Below, piece after piece: positions 35,459-44,526 of a stretch of 64,000 nt of DNA. The notes below the pieces were generated by a model, which had not been told where the DNA came from, did no database searches, and worked only from the letters and a program-made list of their open reading frames with translations. The stretch's first letter is position 1; each line of letters starts with the position of its first letter. The translations under genes and the position numbers were made by a program. The DNA comes from Roseovarius sp. (lineage in GTDB: Bacteria; Pseudomonadota; Alphaproteobacteria; Rhodobacterales; Rhodobacteraceae), in NCBI RefSeq assembly GCF_030373445.1, contig NZ_JAUCYU010000001.1, positions 186,001-250,000 on the forward strand, given 5' to 3'.

Positions 35459-36676
35459 TCACTCCGAAACAGGCATCCGCCGGCTGGCCCGGCTCGCCGC
35501 CCCTTCGCTCTTCGGCGCCTCGCCAAGCTGTTCGCGCACCCATTGCTGGAACAGGAACACCTCGTATTCCTCCTGCATCAGCACGCCATGGTGGAAGGCG
35601 CTTGCCCGCATCCCGGCATGGTTCAGCTCGCACGCGCCGCCATCCTGCTCCATCACCATGATCCCGAAGCGGGTGATCTTGTCGACGTCGAAATCCGGCC
35701 GCGCCAGCGTGTCGGGATGGAACAGCCATTCCGCCGTCAGCTCCATCGTCTCGGGCCCGGTCGGCGTGATCTTCACGCTGCGGACGTAATCGGCGTGATG
35801 GGCGATGAAGACCGAGGGCGTCACCGTCACGTAGCGCTGGCCGGAGGCCACGTCGTCATCGGTCAGCCCCGGCAGGCGCCCCTGCGCCGCGCCGTCCATC
35901 GACCATGTCTCGGCCCCGGTCCTGAGCCCGCCCGACCGGTGCGGCGCCAGGTCCCCGGCATGTTCTTCCCAGTCCGGGTCATCCCGCCGCGCCATGATCG
36001 CCCGGCCATAGATCGGCACCAGCTCGCACAGCTCGGGGTGGATGTTGGGGCAGTGCAGGCACTCGTTGTAATTCTCCCAGAACGCTTTCCAGTTACAGTT
36101 CAGCGTCTTGGAAAAGAAATGCCCCACCTTCAGCTCTTCCAGCGGCCAGTTGGCGACATAGGCGGTCTCGGCCCCGTAGAGCTCTTCGAACGATGTCGCA
36201 TCCGGGTCGAGGTTGACGAAGACGAACCCGCCCCACTCGGCCACGCTGACCCGGTGCAGCGGGTAATCCTCGCGGTTGAACCCCTCCACGCGCCGCATCG
36301 GCCCGGTCGCCCGCAGCCGCCCGGCCAGGTCATAGACCCACTGGTGATAGGGGCAGGCGATCATCGGCTTCTTCAGCGTGCCCGAGGCCTGCGGGCAGAG
36401 CATCGAGCCGCGGTGCCGGCAGGAGTTGAAGAACCCCTGCAACGCCCCGTCCTGGTCGCGCAGCAGCAGGATGGGCTGCCCCGCCACCTCGAAGGTGCGG
36501 AAGCTGCGCGGGCCGTCCAGCGTGTCGGCGCGGCACAGGTAGACCCAGTTGCGCCCCCATATCTGGCGCAGCTCGCGGTCGTAATGGGCCGGGTCCAGGT
36601 ACCAGGATGCCGGAAGGGCCTCCTGCACCCGCGCGAGACCGTTGAAGCCCTCTTCCAGAACGGCATTGTCCTCCAT
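35459..36676 (-). CDS. Rieske-type non-heme iron oxygenase alpha subunit (3)
   Basis: 405 residues. Rieske ligands C86-x-H88 (CRHRGS) and C108-x2-H111 (CPYHQW). Iron site ENYNECLHCPNIHPEL with H208 and H213. Begins 58 nt after the class III aminotransferase in the same direction, so both are probably driven from the promoter carrying palindrome site C. Different in sequence from Rieske 1 and 2, so not a recent duplicate. Reductase partner not in the window. Confidence 0.85.
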   Translation of the reverse strand: MEDNAVLEEGFNGLARVQEALPASWYLDPAHYDRELRQIWGRNWVYLCRADTLDGPRSFRTFEVAGQPILLLRDQDGALQGFFNSCRHRGSMLCPQASGTLKKPMIACPYHQWVYDLAGRLRATGPMRRVEGFNREDYPLHRVSVAEWGGFVFVNLDPDATSFEELYGAETAYVANWPLEELKVGHFFSKTLNCNWKAFWENYNECLHCPNIHPELCELVPIYGRAIMARRDDPDWEEHAGDLAPHRSGGLRTGAETWSMDGAAQGRLPGLTDDDVASGQRYVTVTPSVFIAHHADYVRSVKITPTGPETMELTAEWLFHPDTLARPDFDVDKITRFGIMVMEQDGGACELNHAGMRASAFHHGVLMQEEYEVFLFQQWVREQLGEAPKSEGAASRASRRMPVSE

Positions 36677-36734
36677 CGGGCGACCTCCTTCTCAGGGTAT
36701 GTGGGGTGAGTTTGCGCCGCGTCCGCGGCACGGT

Positions 36735-38144
36735 CTATAGCATTTCCGACTGAACCTGCTGCACCGCGGTCTCGAGGATGTCGAACATCCGGTCGACCTC
36801 GTCCGTGGTGATGATCAGCGGCGGCGAGAAGACGCACTGGTTGATCAGCGGGCGCACGATCAGGCCCATCTCCTCGCACTTGGCGTCGACGCGTTCGCCG
36901 AACTCGAGATCGATGGCCAGCCGCTTCGACTCGCTCATGTCCGGCGCCGCGACACCCTCGACACAGCCGATCAGCCCCACGCCGCGCGTGTCGCCGATGA
37001 TCTCGTGCCGGCCCAGCGCGTTCAGCCGGTCCTGGAAATGCGGGGTGATCTCGCGCACGTGTTCGAGGATGCCCTCGCGCTCGAAAATCTCGATGTTCTT
37101 CAGCGCGGCGGCACAACAGACCGGGTGGCCCGAATAGGTGTAGCCGTTCGAGAACATGATATGTTCCCGGTCGTCCGAGGCGATGTCGTTCCACAGCCGG
37201 TCCGACAGCATCATCGCCCCCAGCGGCAAATAGCCCGAGGTCAGGCCCTTGGCGCAGGTGATGATGTCGGGGGTGATGCCGAACACCTCCTCGCTGGCGA
37301 ACCAGTGGCCCAGCCGGCCGAAGCCGGTGACGACCTCGTCGGAGATATAGAGCACGTCATGCTTGCGGCAGACCTCCAGCGTGCGCTTGTGATAGCCCGG
37401 CGGCGGCACGATCACCCCGCCCGAGGCCAGCACCGGCTCGGCGATGAAGGCGGCCACGTTCTCGGGGCCGGCATCGAGGATGGCCTGTTCCAGCTCGTCG
37501 ACCTTGGCGTCGCACCATTGCTCGACGCTCATCCCCTCGGGGCGGACATAGGGGTTCACGTTGCCGATGAGGCGCACCAGCCGTTCCTCGAAATCGAGGC
37601 GGGACTTGGTGCGTTCCTTGCCGGTGACAGAGGCCGCGAGGTAGGTCGAGCCGTGATAGCCCTTCTCCCGCCCGATGATCAGCTTCTTGTCGGGGCGGCC
37701 CTTCATGTTGTTGTAGAACTGCACGAAGCGGATCGCGCTGTCGACCGCCGAGGAGCCGCCGGTGGTGAAGAACACGCTGTTCAGGTCGCCCGGCGTCATC
37801 TCGGCGATTCGCTTGGCCAGCAGGGCCGAGGGCTCGGCCGCGAAGGCCCAGGGCGAGGTATAGGGCAGGCGCATGGTCTGCTCGGCGATGGCATCGGCCA
37901 TTTCGCGCCGGCCATAGCCGATCTGGACACACCACATGCCGCCCGGCCCGTCGATGAACTTCTTGCCGTCGGGGTCGTACATGTAGATCCCCTCGGCCCG
38001 CGCGGCGATGGCGCGGTTGGCATCGCTGGTGCCGATGGTTTCCCACGGGTGCAGGAAATGGTCGTTATCCCATTCCTGTACGGCTTCTGCGGGGATGGCG
38101 GCGTTGTGGCCGGGATCTGCGGTCGGGGTGATCGTGTCGGTCAT
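36735..38144 (-). CDS. Class III (omega) aminotransferase
   Basis: 469-residue PLP enzyme with catalytic K299 in CAKGLTSGYLPLGA, cofactor segment YISDEVVTGFGRLGHWFASE (D269 region) and GGSSAVDSAIRF phosphate loop near 130. Similar in plan to putrescine- or beta-alanine-pyruvate aminotransferases (SpuC type); the amine donor is not predictable. First gene of an operon with Rieske 3, and divergent from the BetI-like TetR gene through the site C promoter region. Confidence 0.88.
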   Translation of the reverse strand: MTDTITPTADPGHNAAIPAEAVQEWDNDHFLHPWETIGTSDANRAIAARAEGIYMYDPDGKKFIDGPGGMWCVQIGYGRREMADAIAEQTMRLPYTSPWAFAAEPSALLAKRIAEMTPGDLNSVFFTTGGSSAVDSAIRFVQFYNNMKGRPDKKLIIGREKGYHGSTYLAASVTGKERTKSRLDFEERLVRLIGNVNPYVRPEGMSVEQWCDAKVDELEQAILDAGPENVAAFIAEPVLASGGVIVPPPGYHKRTLEVCRKHDVLYISDEVVTGFGRLGHWFASEEVFGITPDIITCAKGLTSGYLPLGAMMLSDRLWNDIASDDREHIMFSNGYTYSGHPVCCAAALKNIEIFEREGILEHVREITPHFQDRLNALGRHEIIGDTRGVGLIGCVEGVAAPDMSESKRLAIDLEFGERVDAKCEEMGLIVRPLINQCVFSPPLIITTDEVDRMFDILETAVQQVQSEML

Positions 38145-38209
38145 TGGAGTCCATTTCTAGCGGCCGGAGGCCGCGTTTTTCCGTCTGCCCGACTGTAACC
38201 CAATTATTT

Positions 38210-38219
38210 TGAGCGCTCA
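38210..38219. promoter_or_regulatory. TGAGCGCTCA operator-like palindrome, aminotransferase/TetR divergent promoter (site C)
   Basis: Here the palindrome extends to TTGAGCGCTCAA (38209-38220). It lies 65 nt upstream of the aminotransferase and 85 nt upstream of the TetR gene, the classical position for a TetR autoregulatory operator. Confidence 0.7.
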
Positions 38220-38304
38220 ATCAAATTTTTTCGCCGTTTCCCCCTGCGCCGGGTTGCCGTGATGGCCTCTCCGCGCGATACTGTGCCGGGAAAGGAGACC
38301 CGCC

Positions 38305-38979
38305 ATGGCAGTTCAGGAGGGCGCCACGCGCCCACGCAAGGAACGCAAGGAAAACGCCGACAAGCGGCGCGGGCAGATCATCGAGGCCACCTATCGCTCG
38401 ATCGTCAGGAACGGGCTGTCCGGCACCACCCTGGCCAGCGTCTCGAACGAGGCGGGGCTGTCGCAGGGGGTTGCCGTCTTCTACTTCCAGAACAAGCAAT
38501 CCCTGCTCGGCGCGGCGCTGCGCCACCAGTACGAGATCTACCAGGAAGGCTGGCAGAAGGCGATGTCCGACGCCGGGTCCGACCCGGCCGACCAGATCAC
38601 CGCGCTGGTCAAGTCCGATTTCACGCCCGAGTCGTGCACCGAGGAAACGCTGATCATCTGGCACGCCTTCTGGGGCGAATCGAAGGCCCGGCCGCTTTAC
38701 GGGGAAATTTCCAAGAGCTTCGAACAGGAACGCGCCCATGCCATGTGCAACGCCTGCGCGGCGCTCTTGCAGGCCGAGGGGCGCCCGGTCACCGGCGCGG
38801 ACGACATCGCCGCCGGGATCGACGCGATGACCGACGGGCTGTGGCTGGGCATGTACCTGTCGGGCGACCCGGTGGATTTGAAACAGCCGATGCGGCTGGC
38901 GGCCATGTACCTCGCCGCCGCCTTCCCGGCCCATGCCGACCAGTTCCGCAAGGGGTTTGGCGTTACGCCGAAGGGTTGA
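38305..38979 (+). CDS. TetR-family regulator, BetI-like
   Basis: 224 residues. N-terminal TetR HTH about 20-66: RRGQIIEATYRSIVRNGLSG / TTLASVSNEAGLSQGVAVFYF / QNKQSLLGAALRH. C-terminal domain segment ARPLYGEISKSFEQERAHAM resembles BetI, which responds to choline. ATG 38305 follows AAAGGAG. The adjacent perfect palindrome, repeated at two other promoters in the window, is its most likely binding site. BetI-likeness suggests a quaternary-amine effector, as inference. Confidence 0.82.
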   Translation: MAVQEGATRPRKERKENADKRRGQIIEATYRSIVRNGLSGTTLASVSNEAGLSQGVAVFYFQNKQSLLGAALRHQYEIYQEGWQKAMSDAGSDPADQITALVKSDFTPESCTEETLIIWHAFWGESKARPLYGEISKSFEQERAHAMCNACAALLQAEGRPVTGADDIAAGIDAMTDGLWLGMYLSGDPVDLKQPMRLAAMYLAAAFPAHADQFRKGFGVTPKG

Positions 38980-39036
38980 GGAGTGGACGTAGCTGAGACT
39001 CGCCCCCTCGCAGTTTGCCACCCGCGCGGAGTCAAG

Positions 39037-39052
39037 CCGCGCCTTGGCGCGG
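39037..39052. repeat. REP-like unit, family 2, copy 2
   Basis: Second copy of GGAGTCAAG + CCGCGCCTTGGCGCGG + CGCCGGG, placed between the convergent TetR and C69 genes where it may end transcription from both sides. Confidence 0.7.
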
Positions 39053-39071
39053 CGCCGGGACAGGAGCCCCC

Positions 39072-40499
39072 CTACCAGAGCTGCGCCGGTCCCAGCGGCT
39101 TGGCCGTCAGGTTCAGCCGCCCCGCCACCCGCAGCCGGGCCTGGGCCGCCGCCGCCAGCGCCGTGCAGTCCTCGAGCCCCACGCGCAGGCAGCGATGGCT
39201 GAACTCGGTCATCACCCGTTCCGCCAGCCCCGTCTCGCCCGTCGCGATCAGCAGCTCCGCCGCCCGCAGCACCTCCGGCACCTCGGCGTTCACGCTGGCC
39301 TCCATCGCCCGCCAATGCGCCCAGACTTCGGGCAGCAGGGTATCCTCCGCCTGGAACGCCAGGTGCATCAGCCGCTTGTACTGGTAGACCGCCGACTCCG
39401 CCGTCTCGATCCCCTGCGGGATATGCGAGACGGTGTCGGCATTCTTCTCCTCCTTCCGGCGGTCGAGGAACCGGGCGCTTTCCCCGGTCGTCAGGTAGCG
39501 GTGCTGGCGATACGCCTCGGGCACCGACCCCTGCCCGAGGAACACCGGCAGCAGCGGCGCCGTCACCGGCCCGATGGGCGCGTGCCACATCATCCGCAGC
39601 GCGGCATCGGCCGGGTGCACCAGCGGCACCACCTGCCCGTACCCGGCGGTATCCCCCGTCAGCCGCTCGGTCTGGATCGACCAGAACACGTCCTCCAGCG
39701 TCACCTTCTCCGGCCGCGACGCCCGCGCTTTCATCTCGTCCTCGACCCAGGCCACGCCCTTCCAGCGCATCCGCCCGTCGCCGTAAATGTCGTTCACGTT
39801 GAACGGCCCCTCGCCGCGCGTGTACCACCCCAGCTCGACCGCCGTGTCGATGAAATGCTCCGGGAACAGGAAATCCTCGTTCGGCGCGTCCGGGATCTCG
39901 CCGATATAGCCCGGCCTTGACGCCCGGATGCAATCCGGCCCCAGGCGCTCGGCACACCAGAGCCCCTTGCCACCGGCGAACTCGATCACCACCCAGGCCT
40001 CTTCCGGGTCGGCGATCATGTGGGAATTGCCGCCATAGGTCGAATAGCCGTGCTTGCCGATCAGCTCGCCTATCAGTTCGACCCCCTCCCGCGCCGTGCG
40101 CGCACGGTCCACCACGATCCGGGCCAGGTCGGAATAGTTCGGCCCTTTCTGGTCCTTCGGCGTCATCGCGACCAGGTCCTTGCGCGTGGGCGACCAGATA
40201 TCGCGCACCGCCACCCCGCATTCGTTCAGCCCGCCATTCGTGAGCGGTGCCGGCACGCCGAGGTAATAGCTATAGCTCACCCGCATGTTGCGCAGCGTCT
40301 CGGCGGCTTGCGGTATCTCGGTCAGCACCCCCGGCATGTCGGCCTGCGGCGTCACCCCCACGGTGATGGTGCTGCCCTCGGCATGCGCCTGCCTCGGGTT
40401 GATCTCGAGCCAGTGGCTCGACGGTTCGTCGCCATAGCCGGCCAGGTAGGCCACCCCGTCAGCGGTCAGATTGCGCCCGATATAGATGCCGTAGCTCAT
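39072..40499 (-). CDS. C69-family (PepD/acyl-transferase-type) Ntn hydrolase homologue with Ser at the nucleophile position
   Basis: 475 residues of the C69/U34 dipeptidase type: IGRNLTADGVAYLAGYGDEPSSHWLEI near the start, GGLNECGVAVRDIWS near 87, YGGNSHMIADPEEAWVVEF-like segment near 160. Family members use an N-terminal Cys exposed after processing. Here the start reads MSYGIYIGRN, and counting back from the IGRN glycine puts Ser2 where the Cys should be. Start ATG 40499 has AGGAA at correct spacing. It follows the Dpp operon in the same direction and probably hydrolyses an imported peptide or acyl amine. Confidence 0.72.
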   Translation of the reverse strand: MSYGIYIGRNLTADGVAYLAGYGDEPSSHWLEINPRQAHAEGSTITVGVTPQADMPGVLTEIPQAAETLRNMRVSYSYYLGVPAPLTNGGLNECGVAVRDIWSPTRKDLVAMTPKDQKGPNYSDLARIVVDRARTAREGVELIGELIGKHGYSTYGGNSHMIADPEEAWVVIEFAGGKGLWCAERLGPDCIRASRPGYIGEIPDAPNEDFLFPEHFIDTAVELGWYTRGEGPFNVNDIYGDGRMRWKGVAWVEDEMKARASRPEKVTLEDVFWSIQTERLTGDTAGYGQVVPLVHPADAALRMMWHAPIGPVTAPLLPVFLGQGSVPEAYRQHRYLTTGESARFLDRRKEEKNADTVSHIPQGIETAESAVYQYKRLMHLAFQAEDTLLPEVWAHWRAMEASVNAEVPEVLRAAELLIATGETGLAERVMTEFSHRCLRVGLEDCTALAAAAQARLRVAGRLNLTAKPLGPAQLW

Positions 40500-40524
40500 G
40501 ACAGTATTCCTGCGGTATTTTGTT

Positions 40525-42582
40525 CTAGTGAAGGGGGAAGAAACAGGCGTGGCTGTGCCCGTCGGGGCGGGTCTCGTGCGCCGGCTTCTCGGCCCGGCAC
40601 CTGTCCTGCGCATAAGGACAGCGCGTGGCGAAATCGCACCCCTTGGGCCGGTTGAGAAGGCTCGGCACCTCGCCCCGGACGGCGACATGGGTCAGCCGCT
40701 TGTCGGGGTCGGGCTGTGGCACGCCCTCGACCAGCGCCTGCGTATAAGGATGCAGCGGCTTCGAGAATATCTCCGACGCGCGGCCTTCCTCGACGATCCG
40801 ACCAAGGTACATGATGGCGATCCGGTCACTGATATGCCGCACCACGGGCAGGTTGTGGGTGATGATCAGGTAACCCAGCCCATGCTCGGCCTGAAGGTCG
40901 GCCATCAGGTTGAGCACCTCGCCCTGCACCGAGACATCAAGCCCGGCGGTCGGCTCGTCCGCGATGATCAGCTTGGGGTTCAGCGCCAGCGCGCGGGCCA
41001 CGCCCACCCGCCGTGCCTGCCCGCCCGACAGCTCGTGCGGATAGCGGGTCAGGAACGGCTTCGGCAGCCTTACCATGTCGGCCAGCCGCTCGGCCTCCTC
41101 GTCGAGGTTCATGCCGGTGACGCCATGCACCTGCAACGGTTCGGTGATCAGCGCCCGCACCGACTTGCGCGGCGAGAGAGAGCCGATCGGGTCCTGGAAC
41201 ATCATCGCCATGTCGCGGCGCAGCGGCTTGAACCGCGCCTCGGGCATGTTGCGGATCTCCTGCCCCTCGAACCGCACGCTGCCGCTGTCGGCGTGCTGCA
41301 GGTTCAGGATCGTCCGGCCCAGCGTCGTCTTGCCCGAGCCGCTTTCGCCCACCAGCCCCACCGTCTCGCCCGGGCGCACCCGGATGCTCACGTCGAGCAC
41401 GGCATCGACGAACGGGTCCTCGACCCCCCGCAGCCGCGCCTTGACCGGGCCAAGCGTGCGGAAGCGGACGTTGAGGTTCTCCACCTCCAGCAGCGGGGTG
41501 CCCTCCGGCGCCTTTTTCTCGGCCACCGCGCTTTCGCCGCTCCGCACCGTCAGCACGTCCAGCGGCGGCGGCCAGTCGGGGTCTTCCAGCGGACCGGTCA
41601 GCAGGTGGCAATTGGCATAGCCGCCCGAGGGGCGCGTCGCCGTGGGCGGCTCGATGGTCCGGCATTCGGGCATCGCCCGCTGGCAGCGGCTGGCGAAGAT
41701 GCACCCGGTCTGCGGCTTGGTCAGGTCGGGAATGTCGCCGGGAATGACCGGCAGCCTGCGCGACACGTCCGAAATTCGCGCCGGGTCGCATTCCAGCAGG
41801 GCGCGGGTATAGGGGTGTTGCGCGTTGTGGAAGATCTCGTGCACCGTGCCGACCTCGACCACCTCGCCGGCATACATCACCACCACGTCGTCGCACAGCT
41901 CGGCAATCAGGCCGAGATTGTGCGAGACCAGAACGATGGTCGCCTCCAGGTCGCTCTGCAACTCGCGCAGCAGGTTGATGATCTGCGCCTCCATCGTGAC
42001 GTCAAGCGCCGTGGTCGGCTCATCCGCCAGCAACAGCTTCGGCCCGGTCAGCAGCGCCATGGCGATCCCCGCCCGCTGCCGCATCCCGCCCGAGAAATGG
42101 TGGGGGTACTGGTCGATCCGGCTGTCGGGGTCGGGGATGCCCACCTTGCGCATCATCTCGACCGCCGCCTTGCGCTTCTCGGCCTTGGTCATGTTCCGCC
42201 GGCGGTAGAGGATGTCGAACATCTGGCGGGCATAGTTCAGCACCGGGATCTGGCTGGTCATCGGGTCCTGGAACACGACCGAGATATCCTCGCCCCGCGT
42301 CGCCCGCATCGCCGCCTGCCCCTTGCGCAGCATGTCGTCGTCCTGGAACAGGATCTCGCCGCCCATCACCTCGGCATTGCCCGCCAGAAGGCCCAGGATC
42401 GACCACAGAACCGTGCTTTTCCCCGACCCGCTTTCGCCGACGATCCCCATGATCCGGCCCTTGCTGACCGGGAAGGTGATGTCGCGCAGCGCCTTGACCC
42501 GGCCCCGCGCGGTGCGGAAGTCGACCGACAGGTTGCGGATATCCAGAAGCGTTTCGGGGGCGGTGCCCATGTCCTTGGCCAT
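40525..42582 (-). CDS. Fused dipeptide/oligopeptide ABC transporter ATPases (DppD-DppF type)
   Basis: 685 residues with two complete ABC domains. The first has Walker A GESGSGKSTVLWS (about 52), signature FSGGMRQRAGIAMA and Walker B LLLADEPTTALDV. The second has GESGSGKTTLGRT, LSGGQARRVGVARA and LIIADEPTAGLDV. Each is followed by an oligopeptide-transporter C-terminal Cys-rich segment (CIFASRCQRAMPEC and CDFATRCPYAQDRC) that may hold an Fe-S cluster. Starts 3 nt before the permease stop region, with AAGGA upstream. Confidence 0.9.
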   Translation of the reverse strand: MAKDMGTAPETLLDIRNLSVDFRTARGRVKALRDITFPVSKGRIMGIVGESGSGKSTVLWSILGLLAGNAEVMGGEILFQDDDMLRKGQAAMRATRGEDISVVFQDPMTSQIPVLNYARQMFDILYRRRNMTKAEKRKAAVEMMRKVGIPDPDSRIDQYPHHFSGGMRQRAGIAMALLTGPKLLLADEPTTALDVTMEAQIINLLRELQSDLEATIVLVSHNLGLIAELCDDVVVMYAGEVVEVGTVHEIFHNAQHPYTRALLECDPARISDVSRRLPVIPGDIPDLTKPQTGCIFASRCQRAMPECRTIEPPTATRPSGGYANCHLLTGPLEDPDWPPPLDVLTVRSGESAVAEKKAPEGTPLLEVENLNVRFRTLGPVKARLRGVEDPFVDAVLDVSIRVRPGETVGLVGESGSGKTTLGRTILNLQHADSGSVRFEGQEIRNMPEARFKPLRRDMAMMFQDPIGSLSPRKSVRALITEPLQVHGVTGMNLDEEAERLADMVRLPKPFLTRYPHELSGGQARRVGVARALALNPKLIIADEPTAGLDVSVQGEVLNLMADLQAEHGLGYLIITHNLPVVRHISDRIAIMYLGRIVEEGRASEIFSKPLHPYTQALVEGVPQPDPDKRLTHVAVRGEVPSLLNRPKGCDFATRCPYAQDRCRAEKPAHETRPDGHSHACFFPLH

Positions 42583-42584
42583 GT

Positions 42585-43559
42585 TCAGCGTCCTTTGCCC
42601 ATGCGGGGGTCGAAGACGTCGCGCAGCGCCTCGCCCAGGAAGGTGAAGCCCAGCGTTGTCAGGATCAGCGGAATGCCCCCGGCCACCACCATCCACGGCG
42701 TGTCGCGGATGACGAGATATCCCTCGTTCAGGATGGTGCCCCAGCTTGCCGTGGGCGGCAGCACGCCCAGTCCGATGAAACTCAGCCCCGCCTCGACCGT
42801 CACCACCACCGGCACGTCCATCGCGGCGAGGATCAGCAAGGGGCCCACCACGTTCGGCATGATGTGATGCATCAGGATACGCCCCGTCGAGGCGCCCAGC
42901 GACCGTTCCGCCATGATGAAATCGGTGTTGCGCAGCGTCATCGTCGCCGTCCTTGCCACGCGGGCATATTGGGGAATCGACGTCACGATCACGATGGTCA
43001 GCACGATCGCCAGGCTCGGGCCCGTCAGCGCCACCGTCGCCAGCGCCAGAACGATCGTCGGAAACGCCCTGACCGTGTCGAACATCAGGAGCAGGAAGTT
43101 ATCCAGCCACCGCGGCCCGTATCCTGCAATCATGCCCAGGATCAGCCCCACCACCAGCGAGATCGACACGCCGATCGCCGCCACCTTCAGCGCCACGCGA
43201 CCGCCATACAGGATGCGCGAATAGGTATCGCGGCCCAACTGGTCGGTCCCGGCGAAATGGTCCAGCGTCGGGTAGGACAGCCTTGCCGGGATATCCAGCG
43301 CGTTGGGGTCATGCGTGGCGAAGACCGGCGCGAAGATCGCGCTGGCGAAGAACATGATCACCAGAACCAGTCCGATCACCCCCTGCCAGTTGGTCAGGAA
43401 CATCTTCAGCTTCTCGCGCCGCTCGCGCGAGGCGGATTCCCGCATCTCCTCGGCCGAGGCATGCTCGGGCAGGCCGGAGCTGTCGAGCGTCGGCTCGCCG
43501 ACATCCTTGTCGGAGGGAGGTTCAGAGGGATTCACGGACACGGGGATCAAACCAGGCAA
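42585..43559 (-). CDS. dppC: Dipeptide/oligopeptide-type ABC permease DppC
   Basis: 324 residues with a long cytoplasmic N-terminus and about six spans. DppC features: HFAGTDQLGRDTYSRILYGGR, IMAERSLGASTGRILMHHIMPN (EAA loop), FIGLGVLPPTASWGTILNEG. Overlaps dppB by 38 bp. Confidence 0.9.
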   Translation of the reverse strand: MPGLIPVSVNPSEPPSDKDVGEPTLDSSGLPEHASAEEMRESASRERREKLKMFLTNWQGVIGLVLVIMFFASAIFAPVFATHDPNALDIPARLSYPTLDHFAGTDQLGRDTYSRILYGGRVALKVAAIGVSISLVVGLILGMIAGYGPRWLDNFLLLMFDTVRAFPTIVLALATVALTGPSLAIVLTIVIVTSIPQYARVARTATMTLRNTDFIMAERSLGASTGRILMHHIMPNVVGPLLILAAMDVPVVVTVEAGLSFIGLGVLPPTASWGTILNEGYLVIRDTPWMVVAGGIPLILTTLGFTFLGEALRDVFDPRMGKGR

Positions 43560-44466
43560 TGAGAAGGTCGGACATCAGGACAATGCCGATATACATGGCC
43601 GTGGCCACCAGCACCGCGCCCTGCACGACGGGAAAGTTGCGCGCCATGACGGCGTCGTAGATCAGCTTGCCGATACCGGGCCGGGCAAAGATGATCTCGG
43701 CAAAGACCGCGGCCGAAATCAGCCCGCCAAAGCCCATGCCAATGAGCGTGATGGTGGGCAGGATCGCCACCCGCAGCGCGTAGCCATAGACGATCTTGCG
43801 CGGCCGCAGGCCGAACGCCCGGGCCGAGCGGATATACGGCTCCGCCATCACCTCCAGCATTGAGGCGCGCACCATCCGGGCCAGGTACCCCACCCAGCTC
43901 AGCCCCACGGCAAAGGCCGGCAGCACCAGGTGGCTCAGCTGGTCCATCGTATCCCCCGGCTCGCCCGCGCCGATGGCCGGAAGCCAGCGCAGCTCGACCG
44001 CGAAGATCAAGAGCGCCCAGATCGACACCAGGAAGGACGGCACCGCGATGGTGCCCACCGACAGCACCCCGGTGACCCGGTCCAGCCAGCTGTTGGGCCT
44101 CACCGCCGCAAGGCAGCCCAGCGGCAGCCCCAGCAGCACCGCCCAGCCCATCGAGGCACAGATCAGCGCGAGCGTGAACCCGATCCGGTCGCCCACCACG
44201 GCGGTCACGTTCCGGTCGGAAAACACGTCGACCCCAAGGTCGCCGGTCACCGCGTTGCCCACGTAGATCAGGAACTGCCGCCACACCGGCTCGTCCAGGT
44301 GCATCTTCGCTGCATAACGCGCGATGGCCTCGGGCGTCGCCCGCGGGCCCAGCGCGATGGTCGCCGGGTCGCCCGGAATGAGGTGCAGCAGCGAGAACAG
44401 CACCAGCACCACCAGGGCGATCACCAGCGCGGACAGGCCGAGCCGCTTGACGAGATAGAAAAGCAC
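43522..44466 (-). CDS. dppB: Dipeptide/oligopeptide-type ABC permease DppB
   Basis: 314 residues with about six spans. Typical DppB N-terminus FYLVKRLGLSALVIALVVLVLFSLLHLIPGDPA, EAA loop YIRSARAFGLRPRKIVYGYAL, and C-terminal FARPGIGKLIYDAVMARNFPVVQG. Forms the channel with DppC. Confidence 0.9.
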   Translation of the reverse strand: MLFYLVKRLGLSALVIALVVLVLFSLLHLIPGDPATIALGPRATPEAIARYAAKMHLDEPVWRQFLIYVGNAVTGDLGVDVFSDRNVTAVVGDRIGFTLALICASMGWAVLLGLPLGCLAAVRPNSWLDRVTGVLSVGTIAVPSFLVSIWALLIFAVELRWLPAIGAGEPGDTMDQLSHLVLPAFAVGLSWVGYLARMVRASMLEVMAEPYIRSARAFGLRPRKIVYGYALRVAILPTITLIGMGFGGLISAAVFAEIIFARPGIGKLIYDAVMARNFPVVQGAVLVATAMYIGIVLMSDLLIAWFDPRVRESL

Positions 44467-44488
44467 GGGAAATTCCCCCAGCCGGTCA

Positions 44489-44519
44489 GGCCCCGCGCCA
44501 CACCGGGCGGCGCGGGGCC
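44489..44519 (-). other. Perfect 11-bp stem-loop between dppA and dppB
   Basis: GGCCCCGCGCC / GGCGCGGGGCC with a 9-nt loop, no T-tract, 7 nt past the dppA stop codon. mRNA-stabilising type. Confidence 0.6.
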
Positions 44520-44526
44520 ATTGCCG

